In this document: piece by piece, positions 42,840 through 51,104 of the stretch
Position numbering within the stretch: position 1 is the first letter of the stretch
Layout of the letters: each line of letters starts with the position of its first letter
Program-made: the position numbers and the translations under genes
The notes under the pieces: model-generated
Seen by the model: only the letters and a program-made list of their open reading frames with translations
Databases searched by the model: none
What the model was told of the DNA's origin: nothing
Assembly: GCF_019857225.1 (NCBI RefSeq)
Contig: NZ_JAFJSY010000001.1
Span: forward strand, 1 to 64,000
From: Streptomyces plumbidurans
GTDB taxonomy: Bacteria > Actinomycetota > Actinomycetes > Streptomycetales > Streptomycetaceae
Reading direction: 5' to 3'
DNA: 64,000 nt

Positions 42840-44399
42840 TCAGCCCTGGCCCTGTCCCGGGCCGATTCCGCCCTTGAGCCGTTCCAGGTCGGAGGGGCGG
42901 ACCTGGATGGCGAACAGGGCGATCAGGGCGGCGATCACGGTGAAGATCGCGGCCATGACGAAGGCGGCCGAGACACCGGCGGTGAGGACCTTGTCGGACC
43001 AGGGGCTCGGGAGCTGTCCCGTGTGCCGGAAACGCAGCCGTTCGGCCGGGGTCGCCTGGGCCAGGAAGCGCGGGATCTGATCGTGCGCCTCGTTGGTGCT
43101 GGCCGTGCCGAACATCGTGACCAGGATCGACAGGCCCAGCGAACCGCCCACCTGCTGGGTGGCGTTGAGCAGTCCGGAGGCCGCACCGGTCTCCCGGACG
43201 GAGACGTTGGAGAGCGCCATGAGGGTCAGCGACACGAACTGCATGCCCATGCCGAGGCCGAAGATGAGGATCGGGCCGAGGATGCTGCCCGCGTAGGTGG
43301 AGTCCACGTCGGTCAGGGTCAGCCAGGCCAGGCCGACCGCGGCGAGGACGGCGCCCAGCACCATGAACGGCTTGGGACCGTATCTGGGCAGGAACTTCGA
43401 CGCGAGGCCCGCGCCGACGGCGATCACCAGGCTCACCGGCAGGAAGGCCAGCCCGGCCTGCAGGGGGCTGAAGCCGAGCACGTCCTGCACGAAGAGCGTG
43501 AGGAAGAAGAACATGCCGAAGATCGCGGCGGAGAGGCTCAGCATGATCCCGTAGGTGCCCGCGCGGTTGCGGTCGACGAACATGTGCAGCGGCGTGATGG
43601 GCTGCGGGGACCGGCGCTCGATCAGGATGAACCCGGCCAGTACGACGACGGCGGCGGCGAACGAGGCCAGGGTGAGCGCGTCCCGCCATCCCTCCTGCGC
43701 GGCTCTGATGAAGCCGTAGACCAGCAGCACCATGCCGACCGTGGAGGTCAGGGCGCCGGCGATGTCGAAGTGGCCGGCGTGCCGTTCGGACTCCTTGATG
43801 ACGCGGGGTGCGGCGAGGGCGATGAGCGCGCCGATGGGCACGTTGACGAACAGCACCCAGCGCCAGTTCAGCCACTCGACGATCATTCCGCCCGCGAGCA
43901 GTCCGATGGCGCCGCCGCCCGAGGAGACCGCGGCGAAGACGCCGAACGCCCGGTTGCGTTCGGGGCCTTCGCGGAAGGTCGTGCTGATCAGGGCGAGCGA
44001 GGTCGGCGAGGCGATGGCACCGCCGACCCCCTGCAGGGCGCGTGCGGCCAGCAGTTGTCCGGAGCTCTGCGCGAACCCGCCCAGCAGGGAGGCCAGCGCG
44101 AAGAGCAGGACGCCGAAGACGAACATGCGCCGCCGGCCCAGGATGTCGCCGGTGCGGCCGCCGAGGAGCAGCAGGCCGCCGAAGGTGAGGGTGTAGGCGT
44201 TGACCACCCAGGACAGGTTGGTGGTGGAGAAGTCCAGGGCGCTCTGGATGTGCGGCAGCGCGATGTTCACGATGGTGATGTCGAGGACCACCATCAGCTG
44301 GCAGGAGGCGATGACGAGCAGCGCCAGGCCGTGTCCGCCGCTGCCCGGTTCCTGGGCGGTGGCTTGTGCTGCGGGCGTTGGCTGTGGGCTGGTGCTCAT
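42840..44399 (-). CDS. DHA2 family MFS drug exporter (14 TM)
   Basis: 519 residues. 14 helices. TM1 motif L-D-I-T-I-V-N-I-A-L-P (motif D1), G-G-R-T-G-D-I-L-G-R-R-R (motif A), R-A-L-Q-G-V-G-G-A-I-A (motif B) and G-A-I-G-L-L-A-G-G (motif C, antiporter) are intact, as in the EmrB/QacA group. It probably exports drugs or a natural product using the proton gradient. The start is 15 bp from a perfect 9+9 inverted repeat (44415-44436), so it should be repressor-controlled, but no TetR or MarR gene is next to it. Confidence 0.9.
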   Translation of the reverse strand: MSTSPQPTPAAQATAQEPGSGGHGLALLVIASCQLMVVLDITIVNIALPHIQSALDFSTTNLSWVVNAYTLTFGGLLLLGGRTGDILGRRRMFVFGVLLFALASLLGGFAQSSGQLLAARALQGVGGAIASPTSLALISTTFREGPERNRAFGVFAAVSSGGGAIGLLAGGMIVEWLNWRWVLFVNVPIGALIALAAPRVIKESERHAGHFDIAGALTSTVGMVLLVYGFIRAAQEGWRDALTLASFAAAVVVLAGFILIERRSPQPITPLHMFVDRNRAGTYGIMLSLSAAIFGMFFFLTLFVQDVLGFSPLQAGLAFLPVSLVIAVGAGLASKFLPRYGPKPFMVLGAVLAAVGLAWLTLTDVDSTYAGSILGPILIFGLGMGMQFVSLTLMALSNVSVRETGAASGLLNATQQVGGSLGLSILVTMFGTASTNEAHDQIPRFLAQATPAERLRFRHTGQLPSPWSDKVLTAGVSAAFVMAAIFTVIAALIALFAIQVRPSDLERLKGGIGPGQGQG

Positions 44400-44414
44400 G
44401 GTGCGTCGCGCTCT

Positions 44415-44436
44415 CAGTGGACGGTGGCGTCCACTG
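44415..44436. promoter_or_regulatory. Perfect inverted repeat upstream of the DHA2 exporter: candidate TetR operator
   Basis: CAGTGGACG-GTGG-CGTCCACTG: 9-bp arms with a 4-nt spacer, 16 nt upstream of the exporter ATG. TetR-type dimensions. Confidence 0.6.
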
Positions 44437-44531
44437 TCCGACCGTACGCTGCCCCGGTGACCGTCACCACTCGGCGGCGGTCACCGCGCTCACGGCTGCG
44501 CGGGAGCCCGCCGTCGTGCTGGGCTCATGGC

Positions 44532-45470
44532 TCATGTACGGGTCTTGTGGGTCATGGCGAACTCGTCCGCCTCGGGCAGGTCGAAGTCGCCGTGGTCGGT
44601 GCCGAGCCCCTGCGCCACCAGTGCCGCCGCCGCGCTGCCGAGGACGGCGGCTTCGCGCGGGGTGCGGCCGAGGCCGATGCCGCGCAGGAAACCGGCCGAG
44701 AAGGCGTCGCCGCAGCCGGTGGTGTCGACGACGTCCACGTCGAAGGCGGGGACCGTGTCGGTGCCGTCCGGCGTCACCAGGAGCGCTCCGTCGCCGCCGC
44801 GCGTGACGGCGACGAGACCGGCGCCGGCCGCCAGGAACTTCCGCGCGCCGGTGACGAGGTCCTGCTCCTCGCTGAAGCCGAGGACCTGGTCGTCGTTGGG
44901 CAGCAGGAAGTCGACGTACGGGAGCAGCGGTTCGATCTGGTCGTAGGTGCCGAGCTCGCCCGGGGCGAGGAGGTCCACGGAGGTGACCACGTCGTGTTCC
45001 CGGGCATGCGCCAGGATGCGCGCGGCGACCTCGGCGCCCATCAGCTCGGGGCCGCCGAGATGGAGATGGGAGGCCTCGGCGATCGCGTCCCAGGGCACGT
45101 CGTCGAGGCCGTAGGTGATGTTGGCGCCGAGCAGGTGGAGGGTGGGGCGGTCGCCGTTGGGGCGGATGGGCAGCACGGTCGCGGAGGTGGAGGTGTCGGT
45201 GCGGCGGACGAGCAACTCGGTGTCGATGCCCGCCCGGTCGAGCAGCTGGATGAGCAGGTCGCCGGTCGGGTCGGTGCCGATCGCGCCGGACGTGCGCACC
45301 GAGGCGCCGAGCTTGGCGAGGGTGAGCGCGGTGCCGGCGGCCGTTCCGGCGGCGGTCATCCGGATGTCCTCCACGAGTGTGGCGCCCTGGCCCTCGGGGA
45401 TCTCCTCCACCGGCCGTACCAGTACGTCCAGTACGTGCACGCCCAACGTGACGACCAGCTGTGCCCTCAT
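44532..45470 (-). CDS. PfkB family carbohydrate kinase
   Basis: 312 residues. The C-terminal signature D-T-T-G-C-G-D (249-255) holds the catalytic Asp and the anion hole; the N-terminal substrate region is A-A-G-T-A-A-G-T-A-L-T-L-A-K-L-G (about 40-55). Ribokinase-like fold; sugar not identifiable. AGGAGGG precedes the ATG, which overlaps the aldolase stop (ATGA). With a class II aldolase as the first gene, the pair looks like the phosphorylation and cleavage steps of a small sugar or sugar-alcohol pathway. Confidence 0.88.
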   Translation of the reverse strand: MRAQLVVTLGVHVLDVLVRPVEEIPEGQGATLVEDIRMTAAGTAAGTALTLAKLGASVRTSGAIGTDPTGDLLIQLLDRAGIDTELLVRRTDTSTSATVLPIRPNGDRPTLHLLGANITYGLDDVPWDAIAEASHLHLGGPELMGAEVAARILAHAREHDVVTSVDLLAPGELGTYDQIEPLLPYVDFLLPNDDQVLGFSEEQDLVTGARKFLAAGAGLVAVTRGGDGALLVTPDGTDTVPAFDVDVVDTTGCGDAFSAGFLRGIGLGRTPREAAVLGSAAAALVAQGLGTDHGDFDLPEADEFAMTHKTRT

Positions 45471-46153
45471 CGGTTTCCCTCCTGCGCGGGTGGAACGGGG
45501 TGGGTGGTGCCGTAGTTGCGGGCGATCGCGGCCTCGACGACGGCGAGTTGCTGGTGTTCGTCGAGGGTCCGCACCGGTCCGAGGGCGGCCGCGTGCTGGT
45601 ACACGCCACAGGCCCACTCCAGCAACTGGGCGTGCTCGACCGCCTTGTCGAGGGTGGTCGCATGGGTGACCGCGCCGTGGTTGGCCATCAGGGCGGCGCT
45701 GCGGCCCTCCAGCGCACCGAGCACCGACTCGGCCAGTTCGGGGGTGCCGAAGGTGGCGTACGGCGCGACGCGCACGGTACCGCCCAGGTTCAGCAACTGG
45801 TAGTGGACGCAGGGCAGTTCGTCGAGTACGCAGGACAGGGCGGTGGCCATCGGGGCGTGGGTGTGGACGACCGCGCCGGTGCCGTAGTGCCGGTAGATGC
45901 CGAGATGCAGGTCGAGTTCGGAGGTCGGCTCCAGCGTCCCGGCCACGATCTTGCCGTCCAGGTCGACCACCGTCACCTGCTCCGGGGTGAGTCGGGCGAG
46001 CACGGCTCCGGTCGCGGTGATCGCGACCCGGTCCTCCACGCGCACGCTGACGTTCCCTGCCGTGCCGATGAGCAGGCCCTCGGCGCCCAGCCGGCGGCAG
46101 GCGTCCGCCACGGCGGCCCGCTCCTGACCCAGCACCGCGCTTGAGTCGGTCAT
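45467..46153 (-). CDS. Class II aldolase/adducin family protein (fuculose-phosphate aldolase-like)
   Basis: 228 residues. S-E-L-D-L-H (catalytic Glu79), zinc ligands V-V-H-T-H-A (His97, His99) and A-N-H-G (His159) are all present, as in FucA, AraD and RhaD. It would cleave a phosphorylated ketose to a triose or glycolaldehyde product. It is the first gene of the operon with the PfkB kinase. Leaderless: TAGGTT lies 7 nt before the ATG, with GTGACA 17 nt upstream. Divergent from a TetR gene that is the likely regulator. Confidence 0.9.
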   Translation of the reverse strand: MTDSSAVLGQERAAVADACRRLGAEGLLIGTAGNVSVRVEDRVAITATGAVLARLTPEQVTVVDLDGKIVAGTLEPTSELDLHLGIYRHYGTGAVVHTHAPMATALSCVLDELPCVHYQLLNLGGTVRVAPYATFGTPELAESVLGALEGRSAALMANHGAVTHATTLDKAVEHAQLLEWACGVYQHAAALGPVRTLDEHQQLAVVEAAIARNYGTTHPVPPAQEGNR

Positions 46154-46160
46154 ATGCGGG

Positions 46161-46189
46161 AACCTAACCTAAAGGTGAAACAATGTCAC
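46161..46189 (-). promoter_or_regulatory. Leaderless promoter of the aldolase-kinase operon
   Basis: On the minus strand: -35 GTGACA (46189-46184), 17-nt spacer, -10 TAGGTT (46166-46161), then 7 nt to the ATG at 46153. This is one of the clearest promoters in the window. Imperfect dyads (GTGAA at 46175-46179 with TTCAC at 46191-46195) overlap the -35 and may be the TetR site. Confidence 0.65.
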
Positions 46190-46211
46190 GTTCACATTCG
46201 GAGGTTGTTTC

Positions 46212-46838
46212 GTGGGCGAGCCGTCCGCCGCGCACCTGCGCCGCACCCCCCAACAGGCCCGTAGCAAGGCCCGGTTGGCCCGGGTGCTGCGGGCCGCCGA
46301 GCGCCTGCTGATCGACGAGGGCGTCGAGGCGCTCACCACGACCCGCGTGGCCGCACGGGCGAAGGTGTCGGTGGGCTCGCTCTACCAGTACCTGCCCGAC
46401 CGCGAGGCGATCATCGACGCCCTCGCGGCAGGCTACTTCGCCAAACTCGAAGCCGCCATGGACGGATTCGTCGAGGCGGCCACCGCACGGCACTGGGATG
46501 ACCCGGTCGGTACTCTCGTCGACGAGTTCGCCGCGATCTACCGCGCCGAACACGGCTTCCGTGCCCTGTGGTTCGGCAGCGGTCTGACCGTGCGGACCCG
46601 GACCGCGGACCGGGAGCACAAGCGCCGTATGGCCGACGGAATCCGCCGCATCCTCCTCTCCCTCGGCCTCGCCCAGGACGACGAGCGGCTCACCCGGTCC
46701 TGCCACGCCGCGGTCCTGGCCGCCGACGCGCTCGCCCAGGAGGCTTTCCGCCGCGACGCGGAGGGGGATGCGGGGCTTCTGGAGGAGGCCAAGGTCATGC
46801 TGCGGGGGTATCTCACGGCTATCGCGGCGCGCGGGTGA
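46212..46838 (+). CDS. TetR/AcrR family transcriptional regulator
   Basis: 208 residues. HTH: ARVLRAAERLLIDEGVEALTTTRVAARAKVSVGSLYQYLPDREAII. The C-terminal domain matches the TetR_C type found with YLPDR-class regulators (HGFRALWFGSGL, then a Glu/Arg-rich helix). GGAGG lies 8 nt before the GTG. It faces the aldolase-kinase operon over about 58 bp and is its probable repressor; ligand perhaps a pathway sugar phosphate (inference). Confidence 0.88.
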   Translation: MGEPSAAHLRRTPQQARSKARLARVLRAAERLLIDEGVEALTTTRVAARAKVSVGSLYQYLPDREAIIDALAAGYFAKLEAAMDGFVEAATARHWDDPVGTLVDEFAAIYRAEHGFRALWFGSGLTVRTRTADREHKRRMADGIRRILLSLGLAQDDERLTRSCHAAVLAADALAQEAFRRDAEGDAGLLEEAKVMLRGYLTAIAARG

Positions 46839-46887
46839 GGGAGGCAGAAGGGGCTGCAACTGGCGTGCGGCCAACGGGTGCCGGGGT

Positions 46888-48063
46888 TCACACCACGTGG
46901 GCTTCGGGGCGGGTCGCGGCGCCGGTCCGGAAGCGGTCTGCGCTCAGCGGGGAGATGTCGGTGAACGTCTCGCGCTCCAGGTGCAGGTCGCGCAGGATCT
47001 CGCCGACGGCGGGGCCCTGGAGGAAGCCGTGGCCGGAGAAGCCGGTGGCGTAGAGGAAGTTGACGAGTTCGCCGGAGCGTCCGATCAGGGCGTTGTGGTC
47101 GGGGGTGATCTCGTAGAGGCCGGCCCAGCCGCCCGCGGCCCTCATCTCGGCGAGTTCCGGGGCCCGTTGGCGTAGGGCCTCGCGGAACAGCTCCAGCCAC
47201 TCGGGTGTCCAGGTGGTGTCGAAGCCGTCGGGCTCGCGGGGGTCGGCGAGGCCGAACAGGAGGCCGTCGTCGCTGTTGTGGAAGTAGGCCGACGAGGTGA
47301 AGTCGATGGTGAAGGGGATGCGCGGCGCCGGGGGCACGAGCGGTTCGGTGAAGGCGAGTTGGCGGCGCACCGGCCGCACCGGCAGATGGAGCCCGGCCAT
47401 GTCGCCGATCCGCGCCGACCAGGCGCCGGCGGTGCAGATGACGGTGGCGCAGTCGATACGGCCGCGGTCGGTGTGGACGGCGGTGACACGGTCGCCGGTG
47501 GTGTCGAGGCCGGTGACGGTCGTGTGCGTGGCGAAGGTGACGCCGGCCCGGGCGGCGGCGTCGGCGTAGCCCCGCACGACCAGGACGGGACGGGCATGTC
47601 CGTCGGTCGGCGAGTGGGCTGCGGCCACGAGCCCGTCGGTGCTGACGTACGGGCAGAGGCGGCGGGCCTCGTCCGGGGTGATCATGCGGGTGGGGACGCC
47701 CAGCGCGTTCTGGGTCCTGACGGCGGACTCGAAGTCGGCGGCCTGCCGCTCGGTGGTGAGCAGGAAGAGATAGCCGACGGTGTCCAGGCGGATGTCCGCG
47801 CCGGGGCGGCGCGGGAAGTCCTCGTAGGCGCGCAGGCTCCGGCTGCCCAGCTCGATGTTGAGCGGGTCGGAGAACTGGGCGCGGACCCCGCCGATCGGCT
47901 TGCCCGAGCTGCCGCAGGCCAGTTCGCCGCGCTCGACCACGACGATGTCGCTCACCCCGGCCTCGGCGAGGTGGAACGCGGCGCTGGTGCCCATCACGCC
48001 ACCGCCGATGATCACGACTTCTGCGGTGGCCGGAACGGAGCGGAAGGTGGGTGAGGAGGACAA
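46888..48063 (-). CDS. DAO/SoxB-type FAD-dependent oxidoreductase
   Basis: 391 residues. The N-terminal Rossmann motif is V-V-I-I-G-G-G-V-M-G-T-S-A-A-F-H-L, then V-V-V-E-R-G, with G-S-S-G-K-P-I-G-G-V-R typical of the sarcosine oxidase beta / hydroxyproline oxidase group. The C-terminal F-L-Y-A-T-G-F-S-G-H-G-F-L-Q-G-P loop binds FAD. It probably oxidises a secondary or methylated amino acid. TTG start at 48061-48063 is behind AAGGGACGG. It faces the ornithine cyclodeaminase homologue across about 200 bp, and the two may belong to one imino-acid pathway. Confidence 0.88.
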   Translation of the reverse strand: MSSSPTFRSVPATAEVVIIGGGVMGTSAAFHLAEAGVSDIVVVERGELACGSSGKPIGGVRAQFSDPLNIELGSRSLRAYEDFPRRPGADIRLDTVGYLFLLTTERQAADFESAVRTQNALGVPTRMITPDEARRLCPYVSTDGLVAAAHSPTDGHARPVLVVRGYADAAARAGVTFATHTTVTGLDTTGDRVTAVHTDRGRIDCATVICTAGAWSARIGDMAGLHLPVRPVRRQLAFTEPLVPPAPRIPFTIDFTSSAYFHNSDDGLLFGLADPREPDGFDTTWTPEWLELFREALRQRAPELAEMRAAGGWAGLYEITPDHNALIGRSGELVNFLYATGFSGHGFLQGPAVGEILRDLHLERETFTDISPLSADRFRTGAATRPEAHVV

Positions 48064-48261
48064 GGGCCGTCCCTTCAGAGGGGGGCGAGACGCTGATCGG
48101 TCGTCTGTCCGTCATCGTGACGCAGTCCGGCCTGTGACGTCCATGAACCGTTGCCGCACCCGCCCTGTCGGTGCCTTGACGCGGGGGTGCGGCTGCCATG
48201 GTGGGCGGGGCCCGGTCGAGCCGGGTCGGGCACGGTCGGCGAGCGAGGAGGGAATTCAGCT

Positions 48262-49152
48262 GTGATCACCATGGTGGAGGGTGCGCCGTCGATGGCGGCG
48301 GCCATCGGCGCACTGCGTGCGAGCCTGCTCGGCGGGCTCGACCCGGAGGCAGGTCCGCCACGTTCGGTCGTGCCGGTCGAGCACGGTCAGCTGCTGCTCA
48401 TGCCCGCCCAGTGGGGCTCGTACGCCGGGGTCAAGCTGGTGACCGTGGCGCCGGGCAACGTGGCCCTGGGTCTGCCACGCATCCAGGGCAGCTACCTTCT
48501 GCTGGACGGCGGCACGCTCACCCCGCTGGCCCTGCTGGACGGGATCGCGCTCACCTCCGTCCGGACCGCGGCGGTGTCGGCGGTGGCCGCCGACGCGCTC
48601 GCCGCACCGGACGCGAGCAGTGTCGTGGTGTTCGGGACGGGGCCGCAGGCACGGTCGCACATCGAGGCGCTGCGGTGTGTGCGGCCGGTCGAGGAGGTCG
48701 TGGTCGTCGGCCGGGACGCCGAGCGCACGCGGGTCTTCGCCGAGGGGGTCGGGGCGCGGGTCGGCGAGGCCGCCGACGTGGCCCGGGCCGACATCGTGGC
48801 GTGCTGCACCACGGCGCGCACCCCGCTGTTCGACGGCTCGCTGCTGCGCCCGACCGCGACCGTCGTGGCCGTGGGTTCGCACGAGCCGGACGCCCGTGAG
48901 GTCGACGGGAGGGCCGTCGGCCGTTCCACGGTGGTCGTGGAGGCGGCGTCGGCAGCACTGCGCGAGGCCGGCGACGTCGTACTGGCCGTCCAGGAGGGTG
49001 CGCTCGATCCCGGCGCGCTGGTGGGTCTCGCCGACGTCGTGCGGGACAGGGCCCAACTGCCGCCGGGGCGGCCGAGGTTGTTCAAGAGCGTGGGAATGGC
49101 CTGGGAGGACCTGGTGGTCGCGGCGGCCCATTACGAGGCATCTCGCTCATGA
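48262..49152 (+). CDS. Ornithine cyclodeaminase / mu-crystallin family protein
   Basis: 296 residues. The NAD-binding core is V-V-V-F-G-T-G-P-Q-A-R-S-H-I-E-A-L (G-x-G-x-Q), preceded by G-V-K-L-V-T-V and followed by A-V-G-S-H-E-P-D-A-R-E-V-D. Members are ornithine cyclodeaminases, delta1-pyrroline-2-carboxylate reductases or alanine dehydrogenases. With the DAO-type oxidase opposite, reduction of a cyclic imine such as P2C is attractive (inference). Shorter than the classic 330-350 residues at the N-terminus. GGAGGG precedes the GTG at 48262; an ATG three codons on is possible. Confidence 0.85.
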   Translation: MITMVEGAPSMAAAIGALRASLLGGLDPEAGPPRSVVPVEHGQLLLMPAQWGSYAGVKLVTVAPGNVALGLPRIQGSYLLLDGGTLTPLALLDGIALTSVRTAAVSAVAADALAAPDASSVVVFGTGPQARSHIEALRCVRPVEEVVVVGRDAERTRVFAEGVGARVGEAADVARADIVACCTTARTPLFDGSLLRPTATVVAVGSHEPDAREVDGRAVGRSTVVVEAASAALREAGDVVLAVQEGALDPGALVGLADVVRDRAQLPPGRPRLFKSVGMAWEDLVVAAAHYEASRS

Positions 49153-49225
49153 CGCCGACGGTCGTCCAGCGGGAGCCTTCCGCAAGCGGGAGCCTGCCGA
49201 GCGCCCACGCGTGACGCGCCTCGCG

Positions 49226-50077
49226 TCAGCCCGGGACGTCCATGCGCTGGGTACCGACCACCGACAGCAGCCGCAGTGCCTCCTCGGACGGTGAGCCGGG
49301 TGCGGCGGTGTAGATGACCACGCGCTGGTCGCGGTCGGTGATGTCGAGGACGTCACAGGTGACGGTGACCGGTCCGACGAGGGGGTGCTCGAAGGTCTTG
49401 CAGAGGGTGGGCGCGGCGGCCACCTCGTGGGCGGCCCACAGCCGGGCGAACTCCTCGCTGCCGTCGAGCAGTTCACCGACCAGCGCGCTCACCTCCGGGT
49501 CGTCGGGGTAGCGCGCCGCGACGGCACGCAGATGCTGCGCCGAGGACTGCACGAACTCCTCCGCGTCCGAGACGCCGTAGAGCCGACGGCCCGGCTGGTG
49601 CGGACCGAGGAACGCGCGCCGTACGAGATTCCGGTCCCGGCGGTCGAGCGCGGAGAAGTCCTCCATGAGGGCGGTGGCCAGGTGGTTCCAGGCGATGATC
49701 TCGTACGTCGCCGAGATGACGATCGCGGCGGCGTCCGGCAGCCGGTGCAGCAGATCGACGACGCTCTGCCGCACTTCACGCGAAGGGCCGGGCGCGGGGC
49801 CGGGCGGGACGCCCGCGAGATGGTGCAGGTGGTCGCGTTCGGCGTCCGACAGGCGCAGGGCGCGCACGAGTTGGGCGAGCACCTCGCGGGAGGGGTGCGG
49901 TCCGCGGGCCTGTTCCAGGCGCGTGTAGTACTCGGTGGAGATGTACGCCAGCTGCGCCACCTCCTCGCGGCGCAGCCCCGGGGTGCGGCGGCGCGGCCCG
50001 GCGGGCAGGCCCACGTCTGCGGGGGCGATGCGCTCGCGTCGGCTGCGCAGGAAGTCGGCCAGTTCACGTCGGTCCAC
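49226..50077 (-). CDS. MmyB-like XRE-family regulator
   Basis: 283 residues. HTH: LADFLRSRRERIAPADVGLPAG, then RTPGLRREEVAQLAYISTEYYTRLEQARGPHPSREVLAQLVRALRLSDAERDHLHHLAG. The C-terminal MmyB-type PAS-like ligand domain has A-W-N-H-L-A and L-L-D-G-S-E-E-F-A-R-L-W-A-A-H-E-V. In Streptomyces these regulators very often face an SDR gene, as here. A CACACT box 6 nt before the GTG and weak Shine-Dalgarno suggest a leaderless start. The shared promoter holds repeated AGCCAGG/CCTGGCT boxes. Confidence 0.9.
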   Translation of the reverse strand: MDRRELADFLRSRRERIAPADVGLPAGPRRRTPGLRREEVAQLAYISTEYYTRLEQARGPHPSREVLAQLVRALRLSDAERDHLHHLAGVPPGPAPGPSREVRQSVVDLLHRLPDAAAIVISATYEIIAWNHLATALMEDFSALDRRDRNLVRRAFLGPHQPGRRLYGVSDAEEFVQSSAQHLRAVAARYPDDPEVSALVGELLDGSEEFARLWAAHEVAAAPTLCKTFEHPLVGPVTVTCDVLDITDRDQRVVIYTAAPGSPSEEALRLLSVVGTQRMDVPG

Positions 50078-50108
50078 CGCTCCAGTGTGCGCGCACGGCG
50101 AGGGACCG

Positions 50109-50145
50109 AGCCAGGTACTGCCGGTGCCTGGCTGCGCCGCCAGGC
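50109..50145. promoter_or_regulatory. Repeated AGCCAGG/CCTGGCT boxes between MmyB-like gene and SDR
   Basis: AGCCAGG (50108-50114) and CCTGGCT (50127-50133) form one inverted repeat; GCCTGGC (50126-50132) and GCCAGGC (50139-50145) form a second with a 6-nt spacer. Three half-sites in under 40 bp between divergent genes are consistent with the regulator's operator. Confidence 0.5.
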
Positions 50146-50164
50146 CGGGCACAGGCTGGTCGGC

Positions 50165-50962
50165 ATGGATACGACCACTGCAACGACCCCCTCCACCACG
50201 ACCCGCGGGCTCCTCGCCGGCAAGGTCGCCTTCATCAGCGGTGCCGGCCGTGGCATCGGTGCCGCCGCGGCCCGGCTGTTCGCCCGCGAGGGTGCCCGGG
50301 TGCTGCTCGCGGCGCGTACGGAACCCCAGCTCAAGGCGGTGGTGGAGGAGATCCGGGCGGTCGGCGGCACGGCCGACCACGTCCGCTGCGACCTGGCCGA
50401 CCCGGCGAGCGTGCGCGCCGCCGTCGACCGGGCCGTGGAGCTGTACGGCCGGCTCGACGTGGCCTTCAACAACGGTGCCACGATCCAGCGGCCCGGCCCG
50501 ATGGACCAGCTGCCCGAGGCCGACTTCGACCATGTGCTCGCCGTCAATCTCAAGGGCCCGTGGCTGGCCATGAACGCCGAGGTCGCCGCGATCCGAGCGA
50601 CCGCGGGACGCGGGGCGATCGTCAATACTTCCAGCGTCGGCAGTCTGATGGCCAACCCCTGGCTGCCGGTGTACGGGGCGGCGAAGCGGGCGGTCAACAG
50701 CCTCACCGCGTCGGCCGCGGCGACCTACGGTCCCGAGGGCATCCGCGTGAACGCGATCGCGCCCGGCACCACGCTCACCGAGATGATCGACGAGTGGGAG
50801 GCGGACTCCCCCGGCATCGTCGACCAGCTCACCGCCCAGACCCCGCTGGGCCGCGCCGCCGACCCGGCGGAGATCGCCGAGGCCGCCGCCTGGCTCCTCA
50901 GCGACCGGGCCTCCTACGTCAACGGCACGGTCCTGAGCGTCGACGGCGGCATCAGGGCCTGA
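50165..50962 (+). CDS. Short-chain dehydrogenase/reductase
   Basis: 265 residues. Classical SDR: G-A-G-R-G-I-G (26-32) for the coenzyme, N-N-G-A (N-N-A-G variant) at about 102, catalytic S-S (156-157), Y-x-x-x-K as Y170-G-A-A-K174, and the C-terminal V-N-G-T-V-L-S-V-D-G-G. An A-R-T segment after the second strand suggests NADP(H). Substrate unknown; partner of the MmyB-like regulator. A CAGGCT box lies 7 nt before the ATG, with no strong Shine-Dalgarno. Confidence 0.92.
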   Translation: MDTTTATTPSTTTRGLLAGKVAFISGAGRGIGAAAARLFAREGARVLLAARTEPQLKAVVEEIRAVGGTADHVRCDLADPASVRAAVDRAVELYGRLDVAFNNGATIQRPGPMDQLPEADFDHVLAVNLKGPWLAMNAEVAAIRATAGRGAIVNTSSVGSLMANPWLPVYGAAKRAVNSLTASAAATYGPEGIRVNAIAPGTTLTEMIDEWEADSPGIVDQLTAQTPLGRAADPAEIAEAAAWLLSDRASYVNGTVLSVDGGIRA

Positions 50963-51000
50963 GCAGCGCGATCGGCTCGCGTACCGGGCGCGGCAGGGTG

Positions 51001-51040
51001 CGCAATGTCGCAATCTTGCAGTGTCGCAATGGCGCAATGG
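51001..51040. repeat. Five direct repeats of an octamer (CGCAATnn)
   Basis: The 40 bp divide exactly into CGCAATGT, CGCAATCT, TGCAGTGT, CGCAATGG and CGCAATGG. They lie in the 142-bp gap between the convergent SDR and aminotransferase-like genes. No coding frame uses them. Confidence 0.75.
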
Positions 51041-51104
51041 GCGGTAACTCGGCTGCGCACGTGTCGAGTTGAGGTCCGAGGCTCTGGCGGCGGCCCGTTC
51101 CCGA

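Noticed and set aside
46154..46172. Half of a DmdR1/IdeR-type iron box (TTAGGTTAGGT) upstream of the aldolase
   Set aside because: Only one half matches; the other half (CCCGCAT) does not, and the matching bases are explained by the -10 box TAGGTT.
51001..51040. Octamer repeats as a SARP binding array
   Set aside because: SARP sites are heptamers spaced 11 bp apart in front of a promoter; here the period is 8 bp and the site is between convergent 3' ends.
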